In this document: in pieces, positions 19,753 to 30,508 of the stretch
Layout of the letters: each line of letters begins with the position of its first letter
How positions within the stretch are numbered: position 1 is the first letter of the stretch
Assembly (NCBI GenBank): GCA_021927905.1
Contig: BLLK01000045.1
Location: 3,348,001 to 3,412,000, forward strand
Source of the DNA: Chaetoceros tenuissimus
Lineage: Eukaryota > Bacillariophyta > Thalassiosirophyceae > Chaetocerotales > Chaetocerotaceae
Reading direction: 5' to 3'
DNA: 64,000 nucleotides
The notes under the pieces: generated by a model
Database searches by the model: none
Told to the model about the DNA's origin: nothing
Seen by the model: the letters and a program-made list of their open reading frames with translations, nothing else
Program-made: the position numbers and the translations under genes

Positions 19753-21856
19753 TTAGGAAAAGATAATACCCTGTTCCGAATCATTATCCTTTAATCCAAT
19801 TGCTTTTGCAGCTTCAACCCAGTAAGCTATGGAAAAGAAAAAGGCAAAACATTAGCTTCCAATTCGAAAAATAATTTCAAAAGAATAGCATATCTAAAAA
19901 CTCACCCGTCCTACCCTTTGTTTTATCCGACGTCTTCAAATGAGTATAGTGCTGCTTCGCAGCATCCGGTGTATGTTTACAATTGAGAAAATGAACACGT
20001 TGCCAGGTACACACACCACGATAAATCTGTTCCAAAGATTTGGGAAAGAATCTAGAGTTGGCCGGCACATCATCATTCGAACAATTGGCACAATGTACAC
20101 ATTGAAACCCTACTCTCTTTTCATACAGCCTTTGATTTCCACACCTTTCATTGTCGGTTGCAAGGTATATTTCCAATAATTCCGATCGAACGTATTGATG
20201 TAAACTATTGAGATTACCTTTTGTAACATCCTCTGGAGTGGAAAGCGAAGTTGGGTGACTTTTTTCCATTGAAACTTTTCGACTCTTTATTTCCTTGAGA
20301 TTCTTTTGTGCCATTCCTTTGCCTTTGGAGAATGCATTCATGAGATAAGTGGATGCAGCTGATGGTGGAGTCGCCATGTTTCCTGGAGTTGCAACGGATG
20401 GAGTTGCAACTGGTACTGCTGCAGAAACAGACGCAATAGGCGGTGGGCTTGAAAAGAGTGGCAGTGGAAGATTCGGCTGCTTTTTAGGTGACAATTTCCT
20501 TGGCGAAAGTCTACGTCTGGGTGACAATTTCATAGCCATACGTAGTGGAGATGACGGACCACCAATGAATGAAAATGGCAATTGCGGTTCACATTGTACT
20601 TCCATCGGGATTGGCAGTTGTGGTTCCAATTGAACATCCATGGGAATGACTTGATCACTTGGAAACACTTGAATCTGTTTGACATTCTGCGTAGGCAAAA
20701 GTGTCTCGGGCCATGGAAACCCATTTTCTTGTTTCATATCCTTTTCCGCATCTTCACCATGTTCCTGTTGCATCCAAAGATGAAAGGACTGATTGACTTC
20801 CTCCATGTCCACTTGTACATCTTGTCCATGTTCCAACTCTTGCCCGACATGTCCAACATGCGTATCATATCCCTGTTCACACTCATCAAACATTTTCTTA
20901 TCCACTTTCGCCGGCTCACCATGCAAATTCAATCGTTGATAATAGGAAGCAGGAGTCGGTGGCATATGTCGACACAACATTGGTGAAAAAAGCGTTGGCT
21001 GAGCATAATTTGCATTAGATGGATATGCCAAATGTTCATAATTTTGAGGCAGAGTCGGAGTCGGCGGTGCCTCTTGAGCATGAACATTAGTTTGATCTTG
21101 AACTTCTTGACTTGACATGATTTGAATATTATCAAATACAGCCATGGATCCTTCCATGATTTCAAGAGATGTTGGAATATGAATCGTTTCCACTGGTACA
21201 TCTTCTTTTTCTTTTTGTAAGTCATTTTTATTTCCTTGCTTGCTTGGTCTCGACTTTTTAGTCTTTGTTTTTTTCTTTGAAACTTTCGTTTCCTCTTCCT
21301 TGACTTCATCATTGGAAACAATGGACTGCGTCTCTCGTCTGGTAGGAGTCAACGGCACCTCCTGCTTCCTTTGTAGATTTTCCGGATTTTTTTCAATAAA
21401 TTCCAGTTCCTCCTTGACAAACTGTTTTAGGTCTTTTCCATCAAATCTTTTGAAGAGAGACTGTGCATGAGTCTTGACCTGCACCACCGTTCTATCAAAA
21501 GAGAATGAGAAACTAGAACAAGAAAAATTTTATATGAAATTCATTACGTACCTTGTGGGAATATCTTTGGCAATGCTACTCCATTTCCCTCTTCCATGAG
21601 ATAATACACCATTTAAAAACTTTTTCTTTTCCTCAATGGTCCATCGTCCGCCTTTGGTAGATCCCTGTGGTCCGCCTTTAGATCCCTGTGGTGGTTTATA
21701 TTTATAGGATCTCTTTTTCTTTCTAGATTTTGTAAGAGGTAGATCATCTAGAGGGTCATCTGGTTCGGTGTAGTCTTTGCGTTTTCGTGAGGTTTTACGT
21801 TTGTCATTGCCATGCATGAGATGATCATGGAGAGCAGTTCTAGATGTGACTTCCAT
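19753..21856 (-). CDS. SHAQKYF-like Myb protein with diatom Cys domain
   Basis: Three exons: 21856-21552, 21491-19906 and 19826-19753; introns of 60 and 79 nt. Frames join exactly to give 654 residues. A single SANT/Myb repeat covers about 69-118 ('GGRWTIEEKKKFL' ... 'VKTHAQSLFKRF'), close to plant one-repeat Mybs of the SHAQKYF class. Basic nuclear signals precede it. A long Pro/Gln/Met-rich middle follows. The C-terminal ~100 residues form a Cys/His domain ('VGFQCVHC', 'FFPKSLEQIYRGV', 'HFLNC', 'KGRT') continued by exon 3 ('AYWVEAAKAIGL'). I recall this block as common in diatom proteins. A nuclear transcription regulator is likely; targets are unknown. Confidence 0.8.
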
Positions 21857-22400
21857 AATGTGTTGAGCTTAGATGTGTCAGCTGATGGCGACTCAAGATG
21901 TGTGTATCTCTATATCGATAGGCTATAGTAGATATATCTACCTTTGCAGCAATTGCTTTACTTCACTTGATGCAACTAGTTCTATTGATGTCTATTCCTT
22001 GATGCTAGTGTTCCGATGGTGCATCGCTGTCGATATTCTGCTGCAACTGCAATGGTTCGTTTTCCTTCCATTATTCTTTTGAGATTAGTCGTGTAAGCAT
22101 TCAAGGAAAAATTTCATTTTCAAGGGGCTTAAGTAATGCCTTGATTGACACTGCTTTCAAGGAGTCAAGTCGAGTCTTTTCGATCTTGGCGCCATTTTGA
22201 AAGGATGGAAATGGGACTGGTTTGGTTTGAAAGAGATGTATGTTTTGTGATGTTCTTTGACAAAAGTATTTGGAATGGATCATGCATAGATAAAGAAAAG
22301 AGAGACACTGCCGTGAGAGAGATACGAGACTAGGATGGAGATGGACATGTTGGCCAAATGAAGAAATAGGAAACATTTTCTAACATAAAATCAAAGCACC
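21857..22400. other. Divergent promoter region
   Basis: It lies between the Myb gene and the 133-residue gene. TTGGCGCC at 22186-22193 is another E2F-like core. A 91-codon minus frame (22376-22101) shows no sign of coding. Confidence 0.35.
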
Positions 22401-22802
22401 ATGTCGGAAAGTTCTTCAAATTCAAAAGACAATGGCAGCAAGCGAGATGATTCTGATCCTTTACATCATCCACTTTTCAGAGAAGTGCAAAGAAAATTAG
22501 AGGAAAGTAGGCAGAAATTTTTGGAACTAGCAGAAGAGGAACGGCAAGCTAGGCTCGTGGAAAATGCTTCTTCGACCAACAATGCAAATGATGTACTTTG
22601 TGGAGAGAATATTGAGAAGAACGATCTACCAAAGGAAAATAACAATGGTGATAATATGATTCAAAGTAACGATTCTATGCATGAGTTGGAAGAGTCTTTT
22701 GTCATGGTGGAGTCGTTCACTAGTACTACTACATCACCAAAAACTGCTCGTTTTGAATTAGTGGAGAAGGATGAACATTTGCAAGACGGTAATGCGAAGT
22801 AG
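22401..22802 (+). CDS. Small acidic protein with a short coiled coil
   Basis: 133 residues, not recognised. A charged helix at about 25-52 ('LFREVQRKLEESRQKFLELA') is probably a coiled coil. The rest is Asn/Asp/Glu/Ser-rich and likely disordered. There is no signal peptide. The start codon context (aaagcaccATGtcg) and length make it plausible but not certain. Confidence 0.5.
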   Translation: MSESSSNSKDNGSKRDDSDPLHHPLFREVQRKLEESRQKFLELAEEERQARLVENASSTNNANDVLCGENIEKNDLPKENNNGDNMIQSNDSMHELEESFVMVESFTSTTTSPKTARFELVEKDEHLQDGNAK

Positions 22803-23038
22803 CAGTATGAGAAGCAGTGGAAATGAAACTGAGCATTTTGAATTCATTGTAAAAGCGCATATTTATTTAAACATATGAAGTATTAAACATCCAAGAGAGT
22901 TTTATTTTCAACTACTTCTGGAAGAAGATTTTGTTGTAATATGTTCTTGTTTATTTTTATTTAAATCATGTACTTCCTTGGTTTATTCTACGAATTTGGG
23001 ACTAATGCAATGATTCACTTTGATAATCTTCTCAAAAT

Positions 23039-24744
23039 TTAAACTGGGACGCCTCCAGTCTCGGAAGATTTTGGAGTTTTGCTTGCCTTTGGACTCTTGG
23101 TTCCCTTCATTGACTTTGGAGCCTTGGAACCCTTCATTGCTTTAGGCGCTTTGGTGCCCTTTGGATTCATTTCAAATCCGCTAAAAAGCTCAAAGGCGCA
23201 GCCTACACTACCTAAATCGTGCCTACCCTTCTGATCTGGAAGTGCGACAAATCTTCCATTTTTTGGAACAACACCATTCTCGAATGCAACAAGTGGATCA
23301 TTTTGCATCATGCATATATCAATTGGATACTTTGCTTTCTCGATGATTTTGGTCAAGGAATTTTCCATTGCTGCCATACATACCTTTGCAACATTCTCCT
23401 TGTATGTAGCATAACCCATGCCAGTGTCTCCGCATGGATCTTCAATTCCATTGTCCAAAGCTGCTTTGAAGTGATCGTATACCTCTGGGTCTAGGTTGCT
23501 TGATACAGGTACTCCTGGATTAGAATTTGGTGCTCCAAGAGAAAAAGGCCAAACTTGCAAAAAAATTTCTGTATTGTCTCTATGAAGATCTGAAGGAGTT
23601 GTACCCTCTTCCAAAATCCAAGAAATTCCTTTCATGAAAGAAGATGGAGTCGCATCATACTGAAAAATTGAATTGTAAGCAGGAGTAAGACTGGAATTGA
23701 TCACATTTGCACCATATAATTCAGAAAGTGCAACAGTATTTGCAGCAACATTGAAATGTGCGAACATGTTATATTTTCCTTCTTTAATAGATCTGACAAC
23801 TCCCATAATGACCCATGACTCCAAACGTGCTGGTAAAGTAGAAGCCAATACTTGCGATGGTCTAATTCCATGCTTCTTGAAGCCATCTGCTGCTGCAACT
23901 GCTGCATATCCACCAGAAGAATATCCTGCATAGACTGCTTTGTTATCCAATTTCGTCATTCCATTGGTTTCTTCTCTGATTAACTTTTCAGTCCATGCAT
24001 AGAGAGGTAAGGAACTAGTAGCGATGCTCTTCTTTACAACTTCAGTAGGAACAAGGGCATTACTTTCTCCAAAGCCAGTCTTTTGGGGTACGAAGGCCAC
24101 GTAACCATTAGAAGCAGCCATCATTGCATATTCAGCGACTCCAAAGCCTGGTTGTGTAGCAACGAGTCTAGAATCGTTTTGACTCAAGGTCGTTCCTGGG
24201 AACTGAAACCAAGGAGAAAGCTTTCTTGCATTGATAATACTAAACTCGTTACCTTCACCCTTTACAACTGGGATGTAAACATATCCTGAATGCATCTCAT
24301 CACTCCCATACTTTTGAAGCAAAGCATTAGAGAAAAAAATTCCTACATCCATATCCATCTAGATGCTTCAACCTATAATGTGTTATGGGAAGTGAGAGAA
24401 GCTGACTTTGGCGACTATCGATCGAAACGAAAGAATTCATTCTAACTCACCCAAATTCTTAGTACATCATATTTCATCTCTGTATATTGGCTCAATGTTG
24501 TATAAGGTGTATATGGGTTTGCTACTCCTGCAATTGCTGACTTCAATTGGCCAACATCAAATATTGGAGGGCCATCTAGATTTCTTTTTACGTTTGAATC
24601 CAATATTCCATTGAAGAACTGGTCATTTGCAAACGCAGCCTCGACGTCTGCTTTATCAAATCCCTTCTCAACCTTTGTATCTTCAAGAGCTAGAGAAGTC
24701 GATGTGAGTAAGAAAGCGCTGAGGATGCTGTTAAAGAACTTCAT
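23039..24744 (-). CDS. Secreted alpha/beta hydrolase with silaffin-like tail
   Basis: Exons 24744-24451 and 24358-23039 (537 residues). The intron acceptor that keeps the frame is 'catctag' just before 24358; an earlier AG would bring an immediate stop. A signal peptide covers about 1-19. The catalytic region has 'PGFGVAEYAMMAASNGYVAF', the nucleophile elbow G-Y-S-S-G (Ser about 245), a later 'MMQNDPLVAF' (possible acid Asp) and 'GRHDLGSVGC' (possible His), resembling secreted lipases/esterases. The last ~38 residues are Lys/Ser/Pro repeats ('KAPKAMKGSKAPKSMKG', 'KSPKASKTPKSS') like the Lys clusters that direct proteins to diatom silica. A cell-wall or extracellular esterase is likely; the substrate is unknown. 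Confidence 0.78.
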
Positions 24745-25467
24745 GTTTGTATTTTATGATGAGTTTCTGTGATGCAAACGACAACATTTGGCGATACTAG
24801 GACTAAATCATTACTGCGACTATTTTAGAGAATTTTAAACTATTTTGTAAGGGATATGAGGTAGTCGCCCAGTAGTCTCGCAAAACAAAACGACATCTCT
24901 CGAGGATAGCAAAAAAAGTTTGCTTCTCGGATCCAAGCTCCGAATTGAATTATGGTCGAGCATTCTTTTGGTTAGATTGGATTTCTCTCGGAGAGAATCT
25001 CGGATGCTCAATATTTCGTGTTGCTTGGCTTGCTTCTTGTTAGAAGTGGAGCGATTAATATTCTTGTAATTTAAGCAAGATTACTAAAAGATCCATAATT
25101 GAGCTACAATTTCTTTGACTGGATGATTTATCTATTGCCTGTACTTTCCATGTTACATTGAATGCAAATGGGAGAAAGTGAAAGGACTGGAGAGTACCAC
25201 AAGAAAAAAAGGTACAACCAGGGAACGAATGCAAAAGAAGGAGCCTATAGGAGATTTTTCTTCTATTGCTTGGATCTTGCTTGGATCTACATAAGGAATT
25301 AGTAATACCGGTATTAGTGTCAAATTTAAATACAATTATGCTACCTCCACAGTATCCACTCACTTCAACGCATTTGAGCAAACGCATTCAAATACGAACA
25401 ATTTGAATGGAAAATGGAGTGTGACAGATAAATACTTTTCTAACATTTATACACACTTTGCATTTCC
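24745..25467. other. Intergenic, with a short hairpin
   Basis: There is no convincing gene. 'gatttctctcggagagaatc' near 24978-24997 is an almost perfect inverted repeat. A 110-codon minus frame at 25387-25055 looks like chance. Confidence 0.4.
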
Positions 25468-26858
25468 TTATTCATACTTTAGTACATTTGTAGAGGAATC
25501 TTTTCCTATTGCGAAGGTTTTACCATCACCAGATAAAGATATCATAGTTTCTTCCGCTCCTACGATTTCTTCACTGATTGAATTCCAATTGTCAAATTTG
25601 TTTTTATATTGAAAAATTCGTGCCTTCCCTTCTGCTGCTACTGCAATCTTCTTACCATTATTTGATAGAGAAATACTTTCAAAATCGAGGAGGTCTTGAC
25701 CTCTTTGAAGCCAATCCTTTACCAATGTTTCTTCGTCTCTTTTATACTTGAAAATGCGAACATATTTTCTTCCAGTTTCAGATGATGTTCTTGCTATTGC
25801 GAAAATTTTACCATTTTTGGAGAAGGAGACTGTGGGATTAGTCGAGACTTCATCAGCTTCATAAATTTCTTTCCATGACTCCTCATTCCAATCATAAATG
25901 CGAGCATAATTATCTTGGTTTGCATTAGCTGCAATCGCAAGTCGCTTCCCATTTTTACCAAAAGCCATAGAAACTCCAAAAATATCGTCTTGATTGTCAC
26001 CACATAAATCTTTTCCAAGCTTTTCCCCGAGGTTGACATTATATACTTTGATCACGCCCTGATTAGGACTCTTATTACCTGGACAATCTTCAGTCCTTTC
26101 TGCTGTGATATCCGCTATGAAAATGAAGAAGAGATGAAAATGAATAAAGACCTATCATACAACCTAAATAAACAGATATTACAAATATAGTAAAACATAC
26201 CTATCGCAACTCTGCTGCCATTGCTAGAGAGAAGAACATTTGTGGCTTGAATTGTTGGCAAATTTAATCCTCTAAACCACTCTAATCCACCAATATATGT
26301 ATAAACAGAGACTTCTGGAAGTGCAACCGCTACTTGACGTCCATCCCCAGAAAGAGATACACTAGTTGGCCCTAAGATACACGGATCATTTTGTTCGCAC
26401 ACTCTGGGAAAGAATCCGATTAGATCACATGTACCGCTTTCGGAGTTGAATTTAAATATATTAATGAAACCAAAATACCCAATAGCTATTGTATTTCCAT
26501 CGTCTGATAGAGATAAAGAAGACACAGGTGTATTGGCTTCTTCAATTTCTGGACATTTCTCTTTCCAAGTCTTTGGAACTGCCGGTTGAGGTGGTTGAGG
26601 TGGTTTAGGCGGTTCTACCGGATCATTTGTTTGTGTTTTATCTGACTTTGGACTCTTGTCAGACTTTCCACCTTTGGAACTCTTGCCACCTTTGGAACCT
26701 TTGGATTTGACTCTTCTCGTTCCTTTTCGTGTTGGCTTGATTCCTCGCTTTTGCAATTTCTGCTCTACTTTTTCTGCTGATACATCACTGTTTGTGATTC
26801 TAGCAGTGGTTAGTAATGGTAGGAATGAAATCAATAGGAGAGCGTTTATAATCTTCAT
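25468..26858 (-). CDS. Secreted beta-propeller-like protein with Lys/Ser-rich segment
   Basis: Exons 26858-26201 and 26114-25468 with an 86-nt GTATGT...CATAG intron give 434 residues. A signal peptide (about 1-19) is followed by a Lys/Ser/Gly segment at about 40-75 ('SKGSKGGKSSKGGKSDKS') and a Pro-rich linker. After that come at least seven repeats of the form S-x-S/G-x-[DN]-G-x-x-[VIF]-A-[IV] ('SLSDDGNTIAIG', 'SLSGDGRQVAVA', 'SFSKNGKIFAIA'), spaced like propeller blades. The Lys-rich stretch resembles silica-targeting clusters. It is probably an extracellular or wall-associated adhesion-like protein. Confidence 0.75.
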
Positions 26859-27199
26859 GATGTTGTGTTTTGTATGTTTAGTATTTTATGACCATGTAAT
26901 ATGTATCAAAAGAGGTGAAAAAGTGAAGAGGAAATGTGAGCGACTGAAAAAGGCCTATTTAGACTATTTGCGATAACAAATGAGTAGAGATAGCTGTCAA
27001 TAGCGATGACTCCAAGCAAAATAGCTCAGTCATGTTATGAATTTTGAAAAGATACGACTCGACTCGACTCGACTCGACATCATAAACTACGGAAGCATGG
27101 AAGCCTCAAATGTTCTACATCAGCTATCGCTTGCTTCTACTCGGACAATACAAAATGTAAATCTAACGTCTCATAAATCAATCAAGAAGAACATTACTA
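26859..27199. other. Divergent intergenic region with a CGACT microsatellite
   Basis: About 340 bp. 'gactcgactcgactcgac' near 27057-27077 is a four-unit CGACT repeat. No gene seen. Confidence 0.5.
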
Positions 27200-28000
27200 A
27201 TGAGGGTGCAGACCGAAGAATGGCGGCGATTCATTCCTGGCATACGAATGTACAATGGAAAGAAGACACTCTTCTACAACGGAGAGAAATTGAGGTGGGA
27301 AGGAGGACAAGGATACTACAACAAAAAAGAGAGAAACACTTGGGAAGTCATCATTGTTCTTCCCGGAGTTGAAATTATTCGTTATTGTACTCTTGATATG
27401 TGTAGGAATGTCAAGATGGTCATCATGGCTGACGCAGTCAAGAGGATTGAAGAATATGCTTTCTTTGATTGCTCTAGCCTTGTGTTTGTCAAACTTTCAA
27501 GAAATCTTGAGTACATTGAATTTTGTGCATTCCATTGGTGTAAATCTCTGGCTTTGATATTTATTCCTCCATCATGTAGAGAGATTGGGGATTATGCATT
27601 CCTTGGATGTACAAAGTTGATCATCCTAAGTATTGCAAGACACACTACACTTGGGAGAAATGTGATTCCAGGAACTGCTTTGATAGAAGTTTCTCCCTTT
27701 GAGACAAATGAAAATGGCGACTATCATGGGAACAATGCTAAAGTCAACGAATGGATTCAAAATTTAAATCAAAATGACGAATATGCTCTCCATCGCGAAT
27801 GTGCGTCCTTTCAACCCTCTGAAAATGACATTTATGAAATCATCAAGCGTCAAGGTCTTCAATTCATTAATGTCAAGAATCAGATTGGCCTAACAGCTTT
27901 TGAATGTTTGCAAAAGAATCCATATACTGATGTTGAAATTGACGAGCAGAAATTAATCAATAAATTTGTTCTCGACTTGTTGGGAGAAATTATTGCTTGA
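27200..28000 (+). CDS. BspA-type leucine-rich repeat protein
   Basis: 266 residues, single exon. The start 'MRVQTEEWRRFIPGIRMYNG' and blocks such as 'FIPPSCREIGDYAFLGC' and 'EWIQNLNQNDEYALHREC' match a large LRR_5/BspA-like family that I recall from Chaetoceros-type diatoms. About four LRR units run from residue 55 to 150, each centred on 'I-x-x-x-A-F-x-x-C-x-x-L'. There is no signal peptide or membrane segment, so it is probably intracellular. Function unknown; the family is multicopy and fast-evolving. Confidence 0.75.
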   Translation: MRVQTEEWRRFIPGIRMYNGKKTLFYNGEKLRWEGGQGYYNKKERNTWEVIIVLPGVEIIRYCTLDMCRNVKMVIMADAVKRIEEYAFFDCSSLVFVKLSRNLEYIEFCAFHWCKSLALIFIPPSCREIGDYAFLGCTKLIILSIARHTTLGRNVIPGTALIEVSPFETNENGDYHGNNAKVNEWIQNLNQNDEYALHRECASFQPSENDIYEIIKRQGLQFINVKNQIGLTAFECLQKNPYTDVEIDEQKLINKFVLDLLGEIIA

Positions 28001-28072
28001 ATTGACTGTAAGAGTAGAATCACGGATAGTAAATTGTAACAAAAATAGAAAAATACATTATAAAAATTAAAA

Positions 28073-29926
28073 TCATTCATCTTCCTCCAAGTCAAATTTA
28101 CGAATGACTGCATGAACAGCCAAACCAAAGAATGCCCCATTTGTCAACCCACTATAAATTGCCAACAGAAGCAAAAGACTCACGGCGTTCTTGCATTCCT
28201 CGGAATATACGAGAGTAGGAGCTACAGAAAAATTTGCTGTATGGACAAAACCATTGGAAACACCAAAAATAAAAATGAGAATACATCTCCAAATATCGGA
28301 ACGGATCCATGGATCTTCGGAAGGCACGATACAGATTGCAATCAAGAAATAAAACAATATTCTTCCAAATGTAGGATACCACACTAGCCAATTGTAATTT
28401 TGAAGCGTGATTTGCCCTTCTGTCTGCGTACGCAATCCATCATCTTGCGGTACATTCTCAGCAATTTCTCCATCTGCTACAACATCTTGTGTTTCATCCC
28501 ATTCTTCTGTTTGCAAAATTTCTGCATTACGAGCCATCAAAAGTTGAAAAGGTTTTAAAGATTCAAACGATAAAATGACTCTTCCCAAGCAATCACCTCC
28601 ATTAAACATTGTAATGAGTACAATCGCAAGCCAATTCCCAAGTTTTCCAGTTTTATCTTCATCTGTCATGGATTCAATGTCCACCACAACCCCCGGAAAT
28701 AAACTCAGTGTAATAAAAAAGTTGAGAAATGCCGATACAATAGGTCTCCATGTAAGTCGAAAAGCATTCAAATAGATATTTCCAAGTTGTTGTATCGTTG
28801 ACGATTGTTGGCGCATCATGGCTGGATCTTGCGCCTCGGAAGCATGATTCATATCATTGGATGTATATGGTGGTGGACTATGAAATTGTGAGGGATGAAA
28901 TTGATTCTTGATTTCCATGGGAATGCCAATGTTTCGAGTGATGGTATCATCGTCTTCTTCATAAAATTCTTCTTCGTCTTCCTCGTCTTTTGGTTTATTC
29001 TGTGGAACATTCTCAACTCCTCCATCATCACTATCCTCATCATCCTTCAACATGTCAGCATCTAACCCTGACAAATGATTTCTCGCCCTCTGATTCCTAG
29101 TCTGCACAAGAGCATAATTCATTTGCCTCCGTTCCAAATCGCGCATGATCACAAGTACACTCAAAATCAGCACAAAACTAATGGCAAACGCTAAAAACAT
29201 TAACAAATCAGCCCCTTTCCTCAATCCTTCCAAAGTAGTATTATCATACCAAGACTTCGTCACGATTCTCAAAACACTCACGACGAATCCACTCAATGCA
29301 GCACCCAATGTCGCAGCAGCGGTATAGACTGGTTTATTCTGATTGTCCAAATCTACATTCCCCTCTCGGATTCCATGATTGGCCTCGATATAATTCGCAG
29401 CTAGGACGTATAAACCCGATTGAGAAGTGGCATCCGCAATCCCTACAAATACACTAAATGTATTCAAAGATTTCGCAGTCAATTGTTCTGCCGGTAACAG
29501 AATGTACACCAATAAAAAGACAAAGGTAATGATGAATCCATAAAAGATGCGTTTGACGGGAATCGTCAGATCCAAAATTCCCACTAAACATTTTGTAAAT
29601 CTAGAGATTCTATAACAAAATGTCGATCGTATCGTTGCCTTTTTCTCTTGTGGACTATCCTGATTCAATATCTTCATTTGTAATTCATGAGTATCATGAT
29701 TGGCAAAAGTACTCAATGGCAATAGTACAAGAGTCATGATGAACATTGCGGATAGTTGATATGTCACCATTTGTCCGGATACATTTGCCACGTTGGGATT
29801 GAGTGCGTCGAAGTAATCTGTACAGCTAATGAGTGCATTGTAGGCAAAGAGGGTTCCCATTCCCATCGTTAAGAAGAGTAGACGGAGAGATGTATCTGAT
29901 AACACTGCTACTTGAAGGTCTGGCAT
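28073..29926 (-). CDS. Equilibrative nucleoside transporter (ENT/SLC29 family)
   Basis: A single-exon 617-residue membrane protein. The first helix 'GMGTLFAYNALISCTDYF' matches the ENT signature of TM1. Hydrophobic segments continue through the N-terminal half (about six) and the C-terminal half (about five), with a long acidic cytoplasmic loop between (about residues 285-370, 'DEDSDDGG', 'EEDEEEFYEEDDD'). The C-terminal half has 'FGVSNGFVHTANF' as expected for TM10 of ENTs. Family members move nucleosides or nucleobases down their gradient across plasma or internal membranes. It ends only 73 bp from the convergent LRR gene. Confidence 0.85.
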   Translation of the reverse strand: MPDLQVAVLSDTSLRLLFLTMGMGTLFAYNALISCTDYFDALNPNVANVSGQMVTYQLSAMFIMTLVLLPLSTFANHDTHELQMKILNQDSPQEKKATIRSTFCYRISRFTKCLVGILDLTIPVKRIFYGFIITFVFLLVYILLPAEQLTAKSLNTFSVFVGIADATSQSGLYVLAANYIEANHGIREGNVDLDNQNKPVYTAAATLGAALSGFVVSVLRIVTKSWYDNTTLEGLRKGADLLMFLAFAISFVLILSVLVIMRDLERRQMNYALVQTRNQRARNHLSGLDADMLKDDEDSDDGGVENVPQNKPKDEEDEEEFYEEDDDTITRNIGIPMEIKNQFHPSQFHSPPPYTSNDMNHASEAQDPAMMRQQSSTIQQLGNIYLNAFRLTWRPIVSAFLNFFITLSLFPGVVVDIESMTDEDKTGKLGNWLAIVLITMFNGGDCLGRVILSFESLKPFQLLMARNAEILQTEEWDETQDVVADGEIAENVPQDDGLRTQTEGQITLQNYNWLVWYPTFGRILFYFLIAICIVPSEDPWIRSDIWRCILIFIFGVSNGFVHTANFSVAPTLVYSEECKNAVSLLLLLAIYSGLTNGAFFGLAVHAVIRKFDLEEDE

Positions 29927-30508
29927 ATTGATAAGTTGTGCTTTCTATATTAAGGAAGTAGAGAGGTATGTACAGAGCAAGTGTAATGAAATGAACAGAG
30001 ACTAAGATCTACTTCCAATAGTTCTTTCAATTGAATGGAAGTTGGTACATTTTGGTACTTTTTCGATAAGTGCGAAGGCCGGCTCAAGAAAGGCCATTTT
30101 TCAAAACTTGACAGATGTCAATAGTAGTCAATATTCTCATTTGAATCAAGTCTTGTAGAGACTAGTTGCCACGATTAACATACCACGCTCATTATTTAGA
30201 GAATGAACATGCCGACTGTTGCATCGAGGGAATGATGGAGAAACTCGGTGCGCATTTATACATGAATGCATAATCACATTAGCGATTCAACAAAATTGAA
30301 GAGCTAGTTTGTAGTACATCACAGTAGAAGAAGTATCTTTGAAAGGCTTCTTAGTATCTGCACATCGACCACTTTTATATTTTTGAAGCATTTGACACAT
30401 CTTGTGTTGACACATCCTATACCCGGCAGATCTCTATTCTTGGAACATCTTTTTCTATCTCACTACAACCCTTCCTACTATTCAATATAAAAACAATTCT
30501 ACATCAAC
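29927..30508. other. Divergent promoter region
   Basis: It lies between the ENT gene and the ankyrin/armadillo gene. No gene or clear repeat is seen. Confidence 0.45.

Noticed and set aside
22101-22376. 91-codon minus frame next to the Myb gene
   Set aside because: No domain, no signal peptide, in a divergent promoter region.
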